A DNA stretch of 43,121 nucleotides from positions 1 through 43,121 of the forward strand of contig JANPNV010000074.1 in the NCBI GenBank assembly GCA_031427625.1. Direction: 5' to 3'. Shown here in pieces: positions 18,501 to 26,501 of this stretch; position 1 is the stretch's first letter; each line of letters begins with the position of its first letter. The notes beneath the pieces were generated by a model, which did no database searches, was not told the DNA's origin, and saw nothing but the letters and a program-made list of their open reading frames with translations. A program made the translations under genes and the position numbers. The stretch is from JADKIH01 sp031427625 (lineage in GTDB: Bacteria; Bacteroidota; Bacteroidia; AKYH767-A; 2013-40CM-41-45).

Positions 18501-19172
18501 TCGCTTTTTGTAAGCGGTATACTATTATCGGGAAGTGACTGGTACTGGTATCCCGGAAACTGCAGTGGAACATCAATTGGTCATGGAGCAACAATCCCCG
18601 TTACACCAGTTGCAGATGAAACATATTTTGTAAGAGCACAGGATGGTGCATGTAACTCATCGTGTCTAAGCGTATTTATTAACGTAAACATTCCTGCTGC
18701 ATCTCCAAATATTACCTTAAGTTTCGACACCCTTTCTGTACCATCTTTTTCTGCCTATCAGTGGTATATGGGACCCAATTTGACAATGTTTAGTCCTGTC
18801 GGAACAACCCAGCAACAACGTGCCGGTGGTGACGGATATTATTTTGCAGTTGTCACAGATGGGAATGGCTGCACCGTTTCATCTGATACTATTATGTATT
18901 CTGATGTTACGGGAATTATCAACCCAAGCATATCTGACATTGCCCGATTCTACCCGAACCCGGTAACCAATGAATTATCAGTACAGCTGCTGAACGGAAT
19001 CCCGGGAGGTCAAATATTCCTGTTCGATCATACCGGCAAACTTGTTTTTCAGGGATCCCTTACGAAAAACAGAACCTGCAATATTCCTATGACCTATTAT
19101 GCATCGGGAATTTACCAGCTTGAAATAGTCTCGGGAAATAAGGCATTTGGCACAAGAATATTCAAACAATAG
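15549..19172 (+). CDS. Secreted metzincin zinc metalloprotease with PPC-like and Ig-like repeats and T9SS type A sorting domain
   Basis: The 1207-residue precursor has a signal peptide ending near CSQA and a prodomain to about residue 215. The catalytic domain shows HEFGHILGSAH (H349, E350, H353, H359) and a Met-turn at GGTIMSYCH (M393), the reprolysin-like M12 signature. Two related domains follow (about 435-565 and 575-705), each with NDxCxxA, CPATES or CGATES, YDxWYxx and YFIRVYD or YYVRVYD, resembling pre-peptidase C-terminal (PPC) domains. Four Ig-like repeats (about 710-1050) follow with an exact 255-base spacing between their first Cys codons (17718, 17973, 18228, 18483), each with GxxW.WY, CGGTS and YYVRAENG-type strands. 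The protein ends in a type A sorting domain (FYPNPVTNELSV to GTRIFKQ). It is expected to be a surface or secreted protease and is the first of four consecutive T9SS cargo genes. Confidence 0.93.
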   Translation: MEKCFGIYIKSILIVFCLLSPFCSQAIRPVAKSVSDMHELNADFRAFRLFYNAHESVNSAFTNVVTAGTYADLIPAKLFSLVQQGHSAITLEIPYMNSVILVELVRVNIFSDDFAVTTGENQVSPYTPGVYYRGIIKGNSNSVAAFSFFNDELYGVISDDVNNNLVVAPLSFSGNHSHYIIYSDKNLLKSPGNYCQTVDDISVSAKIHSTQLNPSSTTNCVRLYYEVDHDIFLDKGNLTNATNWMTAVHNNVATLYANDNISVALSSIYVWSTNDPYTGANSNDQLDLFRATRPSFNGDAGQLVAHDSNNGGLGYLDALCLNTNYSYADVDYSYSSVPTYSWTIEVITHEFGHILGSAHTHNCNWPPGALDDCYATEGGCPSGPTPVNGGTIMSYCHLSATGINFNNGFGPYPAAAIQTAVNNAGCLGTSCAVCPVPANDACNAPALLPISSNCVYRSGNLCGATESLSPENCGGIIAAHGYDLWYRVNPVVSDLQIKCLSGTNTNAVIALYSGSCAGLTLIDCSNSTGIGGIESIIATVTPGTSYFIRVYDFDGNTIGRDFAICASHSCQPISNDNCANATALSTSLSCNFINGDLCPATESMSPSMCSGYQSDHAYDQWYSITPNQSNVRITVQSGDDADIVLGLFSNTCGALNLIGCNDSTGSGGIEIINASLTPGNTYYVRVYDWSGNLYGTDYQICSQYTSCNPPSAPVNVNATNAIICAGASTNINANGALSTGATWQWYTASCGGTSIGTGAVLSVTPTVTTTYYVRGENGTCYSSCKSVTVTVTPFPAAPSSAGASPSTICSGDASSLTVIGTLSSGASWHWYNSSCGTGASGTGSAISVNPSATATYYVRAENGLCFSSCVNTMLNVNASPSTPSSISSSTTTICSGESVLLTVNGTLSSGATWKWFSNSCGGTSQGTGSTLTVNPTSTTSYHLRAENANCISPCANTVINVNPTPSDPQACSTNASTICQGETASLFVSGILLSGSDWYWYPGNCSGTSIGHGATIPVTPVADETYFVRAQDGACNSSCLSVFINVNIPAASPNITLSFDTLSVPSFSAYQWYMGPNLTMFSPVGTTQQQRAGGDGYYFAVVTDGNGCTVSSDTIMYSDVTGIINPSISDIARFYPNPVTNELSVQLLNGIPGGQIFLFDHTGKLVFQGSLTKNRTCNIPMTYYASGIYQLEIVSGNKAFGTRIFKQ

Positions 19173-19301
19173 GAAGAAAAGGCATCAAAAATCACTTCCA
19201 AACTATTTCCTGAGTAATCCTATGAAGATATAGGGAAATTCATTTCCTTGCATCTCAGTATCCTTGTTAAACAGGTTTATAGAATTCACCAAAATCTTCA
19301 G

Positions 19302-21368
19302 ATGAAAAAAATTATACTCGCAATTGCATTTGCGGCAATATCAGTTTTTGCTAATGCGCAATGTTCTACTACCAATGCAACTTCTTGTCATTGTAAAGAT
19401 GCCACTCAAACTGATTGCGATCTTTTGCCAGATATACAAATCGGACATCCACCGTTTTTCGATTATACAACAACCTTCGGAACGCTGGAATTTTCGCAGA
19501 CGGGAAATGGTGTTGATGACGGTAGATTAAAAGTAACAGTATCGACACCGAACACCGGCTATGGCCCTTTGGAAATCCGCACTACAAATATTTTCGTATG
19601 CGGCACCGATACCTTTGTCGGAACGGCTCCCAGCATCTGCCCCGATTTGATTTCTTATCCGCGAATAATCATTAACCAACGAATCTATCATAAGACTGGC
19701 AATACCATGTCGTTTTATGACAGAGCAGCAGGAACAATGACCTATCATCCATCTCATGGCCATATGCATGTAGACAACTGGGGGAATTATACGCTTCGTG
19801 TGCGTGACTCATTACAACCCAATCCACTTCTGTGGCCGTTAATTGGAGCGGGCTCCAAGCTTGCATTCTGTGTTGAAGATTATGGAACTTGTCAGGATTA
19901 TCCAGACCATTGTCTCGATTCAGCGGGAGGTTCATTAAACAACGGAAGTAATTTTCCTAACTATGGTTTAGGCGGTGGAAATTATTCATGCGGAGCATCT
20001 ATACAAGGAATCAGTTCTGGTTATGTAGATATCTACTGGACTACTCTTGATGGAATGTGGATTGATATTCCTAAAGGAGTATGCAACGGAAATTATTACA
20101 TAGTATGCGAAGTTGATCCTAATCATAATTTCTTAGAGGAAAGTGAGACTAATAATGTTTACGCCGTTCCTTTTACACTTACTAAGCAGCTAAATTCTCT
20201 TTCGTCCGTTCCATTGCTCGTCGACATCAACAATTCTGCCGTCGACATATGTCAGGGCGAGAGTGTAACATTAACAGCAAAGATTGTTATGCCTGATGCT
20301 ACTTATTTATGGAGTAATGGTGAGCAGACAAAATCAATCTCTGTAGACACTTCAGGGACTTATACCGTTCTGGTAAACAGTCAGTGCGGAGCCGCTACTT
20401 CATTGCCCGTTACTATCAACCTCCTTACTCCACCGGCAGCACCAACCGGGACTAATGATACTATTGCATTACCTGGCTCTGCTATATTACAGGCATCGTC
20501 ACCATTTACAGTTTCATGGTATGACCAGCCCGCAGGCGGAACCGTTTTGTCGACCGGCACATCCTTTATCACTCCATCAATAAATACATCGACAACATTT
20601 TATGCAGAAGTAGAAGAAATTCATGCAGGGTCTTCTTTTAATACCGGACTTGTGGATAGTTCTGTTGCAGGAATAGGTGGCTATCTGACAGGCGACCAAT
20701 CACTCATCTTTGACGTTTACAATACTTTTATACTACATCAGGTAACTGTTTATGCATCTGCTTCCGGAAGCATGAACGTAGAATTGCGAACAACAGGAGG
20801 TGTACTTCTTCAATCAATACCGGTAACATATTCAGCAGGCATGAATGTTCTTACAATAGACATGACAATTCCACCGGGAAACAGTTATCACCTCACAAGA
20901 AGTACAGGAAATCTGTATCGTAACAACCCGGCAGTATCAGCAGGATATCCGTTTGATATTCCAAATTTCTGTTCAATAAAAACGAGTACAGCAGGAGATA
21001 ATTTCTATTATTTCTTTTATGACTGGAAAATTAAATTGCCGGACAACACATGCCTTAGTCCGAGAACACCTGTCGAAGCTATTGTACTTGCTCCAAATGC
21101 TATTGCTGATGTAGCCGTACTGAATTCACTAAAGGTTTATCCGAATCCTGCAAAGAACAGCGTAAAAGTCTCCTTCAGGTCTACTGATAATGATGCGACA
21201 ATCGAACTAATAGATGCCGTCGGAAGAATTGCAGTTCGGAAAAATGTTTTTGCAAGTTCAGGTATCTGTGAGGAAACAATAAATATATCGAACATAAGTC
21301 GTGGTATTTATAATATTCACATACTTTCTTCTGGAAAGAACTTTTACAAGCGACTGGTTATAGAATAG
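19302..21368 (+). CDS. Lysyl oxidase family secreted protein with T9SS type A sorting domain
   Basis: From ATG 19302 (MKKIILAIAF, signal peptide to about residue 20) the precursor has 688 residues; the frame is open back to 19248 but the extra 18 residues would spoil the signal peptide. The lysyl oxidase domain covers about residues 40-320. It contains the copper-binding HxHxH of the family as SHGHMHVDNWGNYTLR (H152, H154, H156), then KLAFCVEDYGTC, CGASIQGISSGYVDIYW, DGMWIDIPKGVCNGNYYIV and a CEVDPNHNFLEESETNN block, in the same order as in animal lysyl oxidases. The Tyr in GYVDIYW lies where the cofactor-forming tyrosine is expected. Animal enzymes oxidise peptidyl lysine to allysine and cross-link matrix proteins. 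A PKD/Ig-like region and type A sorting domain (VYPNPAKNSVKV to KRLVIE) follow. Its bacterial substrate is unknown. Confidence 0.88.
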   Translation: MKKIILAIAFAAISVFANAQCSTTNATSCHCKDATQTDCDLLPDIQIGHPPFFDYTTTFGTLEFSQTGNGVDDGRLKVTVSTPNTGYGPLEIRTTNIFVCGTDTFVGTAPSICPDLISYPRIIINQRIYHKTGNTMSFYDRAAGTMTYHPSHGHMHVDNWGNYTLRVRDSLQPNPLLWPLIGAGSKLAFCVEDYGTCQDYPDHCLDSAGGSLNNGSNFPNYGLGGGNYSCGASIQGISSGYVDIYWTTLDGMWIDIPKGVCNGNYYIVCEVDPNHNFLEESETNNVYAVPFTLTKQLNSLSSVPLLVDINNSAVDICQGESVTLTAKIVMPDATYLWSNGEQTKSISVDTSGTYTVLVNSQCGAATSLPVTINLLTPPAAPTGTNDTIALPGSAILQASSPFTVSWYDQPAGGTVLSTGTSFITPSINTSTTFYAEVEEIHAGSSFNTGLVDSSVAGIGGYLTGDQSLIFDVYNTFILHQVTVYASASGSMNVELRTTGGVLLQSIPVTYSAGMNVLTIDMTIPPGNSYHLTRSTGNLYRNNPAVSAGYPFDIPNFCSIKTSTAGDNFYYFFYDWKIKLPDNTCLSPRTPVEAIVLAPNAIADVAVLNSLKVYPNPAKNSVKVSFRSTDNDATIELIDAVGRIAVRKNVFASSGICEETINISNISRGIYNIHILSSGKNFYKRLVIE

Positions 21369-21406
21369 TTTTCTATTTTATTAATCATTGACTGCCCTGA
21401 TGAGCA

Positions 21407-22627
21407 ATGAAAATTGTAAGACTATTTATTTTGTTGATTATTTCTTCGAATGCATTTTCGCAATCGTTTGTAAATTATTCACGATCCAACTCTCCGTTAC
21501 CCGACGACCAGTGTCATTGGATAACAATTGATAGTCAACATCGAAAATGGTTTTGTACGGAATACGGACTGGCTATGTTTGACGATAGCGTGTGGACAGT
21601 TTATACAACATTGAATTCCGGACTTACAGATAATTCTATCAAACAACTTGTTTTTGACGCATCAGGCATTGCCTGGATCTCAACTCAAAATGGTGGTGTA
21701 TGTACATTCGATGGAACTTCATGGAATTCGTTTACCGTTTCTAATTCGGGAATCTGTTCTGATCATGTGCGTTCAGTTAATATTGATCCGAATGGGAATA
21801 AATGGATTTGCACAAGTAATGGACTGAGTTTTTTTGATGATGTTAGCTGGTTAACATATAACATCACGAACTCCGGAATTCCAGTAAATCATATTTCTAC
21901 AATGGTTTTTGAAAATGATACTGTTCGTTGGTTAGCTACAATAAATGGCGGACTATCGAAAATGACGAACGATTCATTTTATACTTACAATGTTAGCAAT
22001 GCATTCTTGCCTGATAACTCTATACTAGGACTTATACGTGATACAAATTCATTTCTTTGGCTGGCATGTCCATCAGGAGGATTAGTTCGCGGTTTCGGTT
22101 CTAATTTTTATAATTTCAATATAAACACATCGGGTATTCCAACAGATGGACTCACCTCAGTTACTATTGACTCACTTCAAAACTTATATATTGGATCATA
22201 CAATTTCGGACTTATAAAAAAATCAGGGCAATACTTTAATTACTGGAGTACAGCAAATAGTTTGATGCCCGATGATATTGTTTATTGTAGTGCAGTTGAA
22301 CAAACAGGAATCATCTGGGCAGGCACAGCATCTCATGGTGTTGTACGATTCGATGAAAATTCCTGGTTGAATATTAATAGTGCTGGTATCAGAAATAAAA
22401 TTTCCGTATTCCCAGTTCCATGTATGGATCGATTGAATATTGTTAGCGAAAAAAATATTCAGAGAATAGAAATTTTCGATGTCACCGGGAAACGCCATTC
22501 ATGTTCTAACGAATCGATAGACCGTCATAATTATTTTATTGATACTAGTTTATTATCCCCCGGAATTTACTTTTTAAAAATATATACGTTTGAAGGAATT
22601 ATAGAAAAAATAATTACAAAAGAATAA
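21407..22627 (+). CDS. Secreted two-component-regulator-type beta-propeller with T9SS type A sorting domain
   Basis: The 406-residue protein has a signal peptide (MKIVRLFILLIISSNAFSQ) and then about six or seven Reg_prop-like repeats of about 40-45 residues. Each has the form LPDDxIxxxxxDxxGxxWxxTxxGGLxxFDG; for example GIAWISTQNGGVCTFDGTSW and NKWICTSNGLSFFDDVSW. These resemble the sensor propellers of hybrid two-component systems, but there is no membrane segment, kinase or regulator domain. Instead the protein ends in a type A sorting domain (VFPVPCMDRLNIV to KIITKE). It starts 38 bases after the lysyl oxidase gene and ends 13 bases before the Kelch gene, so the three are likely an operon. 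Ligand unknown. Confidence 0.87.
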   Translation: MKIVRLFILLIISSNAFSQSFVNYSRSNSPLPDDQCHWITIDSQHRKWFCTEYGLAMFDDSVWTVYTTLNSGLTDNSIKQLVFDASGIAWISTQNGGVCTFDGTSWNSFTVSNSGICSDHVRSVNIDPNGNKWICTSNGLSFFDDVSWLTYNITNSGIPVNHISTMVFENDTVRWLATINGGLSKMTNDSFYTYNVSNAFLPDNSILGLIRDTNSFLWLACPSGGLVRGFGSNFYNFNINTSGIPTDGLTSVTIDSLQNLYIGSYNFGLIKKSGQYFNYWSTANSLMPDDIVYCSAVEQTGIIWAGTASHGVVRFDENSWLNINSAGIRNKISVFPVPCMDRLNIVSEKNIQRIEIFDVTGKRHSCSNESIDRHNYFIDTSLLSPGIYFLKIYTFEGIIEKIITKE

Positions 22628-22640
22628 GCCTACTCATTCC

Positions 22641-23855
22641 ATGAAAAAATTAACTCTTTTTATTACAGCCATCATTATCAGTCTGAACGTACAATCCCAG
22701 AACACCTGGAATATGCTTCATTCAATGACAGTAGGTACTGGCTATACAGCCAGTTTCGCGATTGGTAATTCAGGCTACATTGTTTCGGGAGTTAACGATG
22801 TTGATTATTCAAATTCCACTTGGGAGTACAATACAATTACAGACGCATGGACTCAAAAAGCAGATGCCGGTACTATTCTCAGAAACGGACCAGCAGGTTT
22901 CGCAATAAACGGAAAAGGATATATGGGAATGGGAATCGATAACTCCGGAAATATTCTTGATGACCTAATGCAATACGATGCGACGCTGAACTCCTGGATT
23001 CAAAAAGCAAATATTATTCAGGGACGCTTCGATCCGGCAGTTATGGTAATAGGCTCCCGTGTCTTTGTTTCATGCGGAGCTGTCACCGACTTTCTTGAGG
23101 TATTATTAAATGACACCTGGGAATACGATGTTGCTGCCGACAACTGGATTCAACGTGCAAGTTTCCCTGCGAGCAAGCGATTTGCATGCAGCGGATTTTC
23201 AATTAATGGATATGGCTATCTGATGGGCGGTGCCGATTCTCTCGGAGATAATATCAACAACGACCTTTGGCAATATGATCCTGTTTTTGATATATGGGTT
23301 CAAAAATCTGATCTTCCTTCAGATCCACGAGCAGGAGCAAGTTCATTCAGTATCGGAAATTTTGGATTTATTGGCGCAGGTGTGGATCAGTTTTTTTCTC
23401 ATAGTGACTTCTGGAAATATGATGGCATCAACGATGTATGGTCGCAGGTTGCATCATTGCCAACAACAGGAAGGGATGGACCGTTTTCTTTCGTTGTAAA
23501 TGGGAAAGCATATGTAGGCGGAGGTTTTGATGATAATACAAATTCATTTTCCGACACATGGAGATATACTCCGGATTCAAATGTAGGAATAGCAGAATCT
23601 CCATTCATTGAAGCATCCTTAAACATATATCCAAATCCTGTCGTTAATTCTTTTTCTTTGTCCGTTCAAAATTTTCAGGCATTTAAAAATCTCCAGTTAA
23701 ATGTTTATGATTACACTGGTAAGCTTCAGGAAACGATTATAATATTTTCCGCTAATGAAGTAATTGATTTTTCTTCATTCCCGGCCGGAATTTATTTTTG
23801 TGAGTTATCAAATTCGGAACGAATACTTACAACAAAAAAAATTGTAAAGCTGTAA
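22641..23855 (+). CDS. Secreted Kelch-repeat beta-propeller with T9SS type A sorting domain
   Basis: The 404-residue precursor has a signal peptide (MKKLTLFITAIIISLNVQSQ) and about six Kelch repeats, each with a GYxxGG or GYxMGG pair and a following WxYD...WxQ strand (for example LWQYDPVFDIWVQK, FWKYDGINDVWSQV and TWRYTPDSNVG). It closes with a type A sorting domain (IYPNPVVNSFSLSV to TKKIVKL). Kelch propellers bind proteins or sugars; no ligand can be inferred. It is the last gene of the + strand run and converges on the di-haem operon, 74 bases away; I see no convincing hairpin terminator in that gap. Confidence 0.88.
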   Translation: MKKLTLFITAIIISLNVQSQNTWNMLHSMTVGTGYTASFAIGNSGYIVSGVNDVDYSNSTWEYNTITDAWTQKADAGTILRNGPAGFAINGKGYMGMGIDNSGNILDDLMQYDATLNSWIQKANIIQGRFDPAVMVIGSRVFVSCGAVTDFLEVLLNDTWEYDVAADNWIQRASFPASKRFACSGFSINGYGYLMGGADSLGDNINNDLWQYDPVFDIWVQKSDLPSDPRAGASSFSIGNFGFIGAGVDQFFSHSDFWKYDGINDVWSQVASLPTTGRDGPFSFVVNGKAYVGGGFDDNTNSFSDTWRYTPDSNVGIAESPFIEASLNIYPNPVVNSFSLSVQNFQAFKNLQLNVYDYTGKLQETIIIFSANEVIDFSSFPAGIYFCELSNSERILTTKKIVKL

Positions 23856-23929
23856 TTAAAAGAAGGAAAAATATTCTTATTAAATCCCCCTGTAGACTTC
23901 TATACTCTACCGAATACTATTTACAGTTT

Positions 23930-24457
23930 TTAATTGTATATGATATTTCCGAAAGTCTGAACAAAAAGAGAAGATGTGCTAAAAAATCCACAAGGATTTG
24001 AAATATTAATGGAAGCAATATTATCGCTTTGGATTTTACTGTTCCCCGGTATCGCAATTACATTCGATCTGCTAAAACTTACATTTCCGGATCCCTGAAT
24101 ATTATAGTTAATGGTCATCGTCTCGTTTACGTGGTTTTGAATACTTATTACGATGTAACAATTATTCGACCCGCATTCAGAGTAAGAGTATTTTTTTCTT
24201 AATTGTGCGACATAAAAAGTAGCAACTACAGTATTGTAATGCGGGCCTGATGAATTGAAATCAATTAAATCCTTACTAAGGATGGCAAGTGTATCCACTG
24301 CTTCATTACATAATATACAAGTGCCATCATCTTCATCGGCAACACTATTAAAGTTTATTGCGGCAGGATTGGTGCAACCCTTTTCTTTACATCCTGATGA
24401 AAATATAATTATCGCGCCAAAACAGCAAACAGTAATCAGTGCGAAGAATTTTTTCAT
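23930..24457 (-). CDS. Small Cys-containing lipoprotein of unknown function
   Basis: From ATG 24457 (MKKFFALITV) this 175-residue protein has a lipoprotein signal with lipobox FSSGC (Cys23). Immediately after it comes GCTNPAAINFNSVADEDDGT-C, the calcium-loop-like motif that is common at the N-terminus of Bacteroidota surface lipoproteins. The remainder is a beta-rich domain with several Cys residues (CILC, SECGSNNC, NPCGF) and no Trp. The frame is open upstream to 24529, but that part overlaps the end of the barrel gene and lacks a signal peptide. It starts 10 bases after that gene, as third gene of an operon headed by a MauG/CcpA-like enzyme. Function unknown; it could be a partner or substrate of the operon's enzyme. 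Confidence 0.75.
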   Translation of the reverse strand: MKKFFALITVCCFGAIIIFSSGCKEKGCTNPAAINFNSVADEDDGTCILCNEAVDTLAILSKDLIDFNSSGPHYNTVVATFYVAQLRKKYSYSECGSNNCYIVISIQNHVNETMTINYNIQGSGNVSFSRSNVIAIPGNSKIQSDNIASINISNPCGFFSTSSLFVQTFGNIIYN

Positions 24458-24467
24458 AATCGAATTA

Positions 24468-25190
24468 TTAGAACTTAACAATGAGAAACAATGCTGCCGG
24501 AACAGTAAATGAAAATCCATCTGTATCAACTTCCGAATTAAAGTTAGATGTCGTTACTGTCTGTTGATTGTTATTAAATATTTGAGTGACGGTGTCAATT
24601 ACGATAACATTGCTTTTCTTTTTTTCTGCAGAATAATACATTGTTACTTCCGTGCCAATCATAATCCTTTCCGAAATCTTAAAACCCAGCGAAAACTGAG
24701 GGCCGCCTCCGATGGAAGTTGTTTTATCAGTAACTGTTGTCGCACTTGAATCTATAGTTGATCCATTGTTGAAAACTGAAATATTAAATGTCTTGTCCAA
24801 AAAATATGAACCCGCATAATCCAATGCGACTCCGGCTTCAAACTTTCTGGAAAGTAAAAACTTTTTTTCTATCCCGATGCGATAAGAAAGATCATTCACC
24901 TTGGTCTCTCTGCTTAAGGGAGTCTGCTTATCTAGGATTTTTTTATACACATAGCCCAAACCGACATGAGCACCCCATCCGGAACTTGCCGTACTTACAG
25001 AATAAACCAATAGATAAGGATTTGATACCGCTGAATTATTGTTACTCAGATTAAGTATTTGCCGAAACAATTCATTCGCCTGAAAGCCTGCATAATGATT
25101 GTACTTTTTTACATACGAACTATCCTCCTGGGCTGAACAATGAATAGCCGATACTGCAAGGCAGATGGTTGCAATTAAAAATTTATGCAT
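24468..25190 (-). CDS. Outer-membrane beta-barrel-like protein
   Basis: The 240-residue protein has a signal peptide (MHKFLIATICLAVSAIHCSAQ). The rest alternates amphipathic strands typical of small outer-membrane barrels: WGAHVGLGYVYKKI, LSYRIGIEKKFLLSRKFEAG, SIGGGPQFSLGFKIS, MIGTEVTMYYSAEKKK, and a final FTVPAALFLIVKF ending in the C-terminal Phe typical of barrels inserted by BAM. No specific family is recognised. It lies 7 bases after the di-haem enzyme gene and 10 bases before the small lipoprotein gene, so all three are co-transcribed; it may be a scaffold or channel for them. Confidence 0.75.
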   Translation of the reverse strand: MHKFLIATICLAVSAIHCSAQEDSSYVKKYNHYAGFQANELFRQILNLSNNNSAVSNPYLLVYSVSTASSGWGAHVGLGYVYKKILDKQTPLSRETKVNDLSYRIGIEKKFLLSRKFEAGVALDYAGSYFLDKTFNISVFNNGSTIDSSATTVTDKTTSIGGGPQFSLGFKISERIMIGTEVTMYYSAEKKKSNVIVIDTVTQIFNNNQQTVTTSNFNSEVDTDGFSFTVPAALFLIVKF

Positions 25191-25197
25191 AGGAAAA

Positions 25198-26334
25198 TTA
25201 TTGTGCTTTAAACGGGTTCGAATACTTCTGATCGGTAATCATTGTATAATCCGTAAGTGTGTTAAGGAAAGCAATGATTGCAGTCTTTTCCTGATCAGTA
25301 ATATTCATCTTCATTGGCTGTCCGTTTGAAGCTCTCAATCTGACATCGAGTGCAGGAGAATTAGCAATGCCATGGCTATAATGGTCGAGGACTTCGTTCA
25401 ATGTTTTAAAACGACCATCATGCATATATGGACCTGTTAGTGTAATATTTCTAAGATTTGGGATTTTGAACTTCCCATTGTCCGCTGTATTGTGAGAAAC
25501 ATTTTCAAAACCTTTATCGATATAATTAGATTCAAGGCCGATGTTTACAAAACCTCCACCCATCTGATAGCCGTTTAATTGTTGAGTCTGATGACAACTA
25601 TTACAGTTGTATTTATTAAAAAATAACAACCGCCCCTGCTCCTCAAGTCCGTTTAATTGTGTTTGTCCCATCTGATATTTATCGAAGCGTGTATTTGCAG
25701 AAAATATGGAGCTGACAAAAGAACTCAATGCCTGTGAAATGTTTTCAATGTTTATCTCTGACGAAGCATATGCTTTAATAAAAAGATTTTTGTAATATGA
25801 TTTAGACTTAACTTTCTCGACAATTCCATTTTGATCGTTCATTCCCATTTCCACGTGATTAACGATAGGCATTAGAACCATTGTCTGAAGAAAATCTGCG
25901 CGACCATCCCAAAAAAGACTTGGGTTGCCGAATTGCTGGAAGGAATTTAATACAAATGTGTTGGAGATGTTTTGAATTGGTAGAGTATTTCTGAGTGTAG
26001 AATGATTTTGAAATCCGGGACTGAAATCAACATTATCAGAAAATGCTATTGATTGTTTATGACAACTACCACATGAAATAGCATTGTTAACTGATAAATT
26101 CTTATCATAAAATAATACACGACCAAGCGTTGCGATATTATTATCCACCCCTGTTAATCCACCAGGTAACATTGTTACGTTAGCACCTTGAATAGTACTA
26201 TAATCGAAAGGTATTTCAGGGAGTTGAAGAGAAACTGCTTGGGGGCTAAGATCCTTTTCCATTTTTGAACAGGAATAAGAAATAGCCAATACTGTAACGG
26301 CTAAAAACAAGGAGAGGAGGACTTTTGTTTTCAT
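25198..26334 (-). CDS. Di-haem cytochrome c peroxidase/MauG-family lipoprotein
   Basis: The 378-residue protein has a lipoprotein signal (lipobox around SYSC, Cys22) and two haem-binding CxxCH sites: CGSCH (88-92) and CNSCH (244-248). The surrounding sequence fits the CcpA/MauG family: LGRVLFYDKNLS, NPSLFWDGRA, NHVEMGMN, PNLRNITLTGPYMHDGRF and the C-terminal MNITDQEKTAIIAFLNTLTD. Members reduce hydrogen peroxide or use it to oxidise Trp or Tyr residues of a partner protein; which applies here cannot be told from motifs alone. It acts in the periplasm, membrane-anchored. It is first in a three-gene operon under a complete Bacteroidota promoter. Confidence 0.92.
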   Translation of the reverse strand: MKTKVLLSLFLAVTVLAISYSCSKMEKDLSPQAVSLQLPEIPFDYSTIQGANVTMLPGGLTGVDNNIATLGRVLFYDKNLSVNNAISCGSCHKQSIAFSDNVDFSPGFQNHSTLRNTLPIQNISNTFVLNSFQQFGNPSLFWDGRADFLQTMVLMPIVNHVEMGMNDQNGIVEKVKSKSYYKNLFIKAYASSEINIENISQALSSFVSSIFSANTRFDKYQMGQTQLNGLEEQGRLLFFNKYNCNSCHQTQQLNGYQMGGGFVNIGLESNYIDKGFENVSHNTADNGKFKIPNLRNITLTGPYMHDGRFKTLNEVLDHYSHGIANSPALDVRLRASNGQPMKMNITDQEKTAIIAFLNTLTDYTMITDQKYSNPFKAQ

Positions 26335-26363
26335 GGTATTTAAAAATTTAACTAAGCACTACT

Positions 26364-26394
26364 CAAAAGTATAATTAATCTCTTAAAAATCAAA
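26364..26394 (-). promoter_or_regulatory. Complete Bacteroidota promoter of the di-haem operon
   Basis: On the minus strand the -33 box TTTG (26394-26391) is followed by exactly 19 bases and the -7 box TACTTTTG (26371-26364), a full match to TTTG-N19-TAnnTTTG. It lies 29 bases upstream of the ATG at 26334. It is the best promoter match I found in the window. Confidence 0.85.
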
Positions 26395-26501
26395 CGATTT
26401 GTTCATCCCCGGACAATCTTTTAATCAACCATAAATTGTGAAAATTCGTCATAAAATAAGTTCAAATGTTAAAATTCGGAAAATCCATAAAAAAAGGAAT
26501 G

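Noticed and set aside
24457..24529. Upstream start of the small lipoprotein overlapping the barrel gene
   Set aside because: It would bury the lipobox signal peptide 24 residues in; ATG 24457 gives a normal lipoprotein signal and normal operon spacing.
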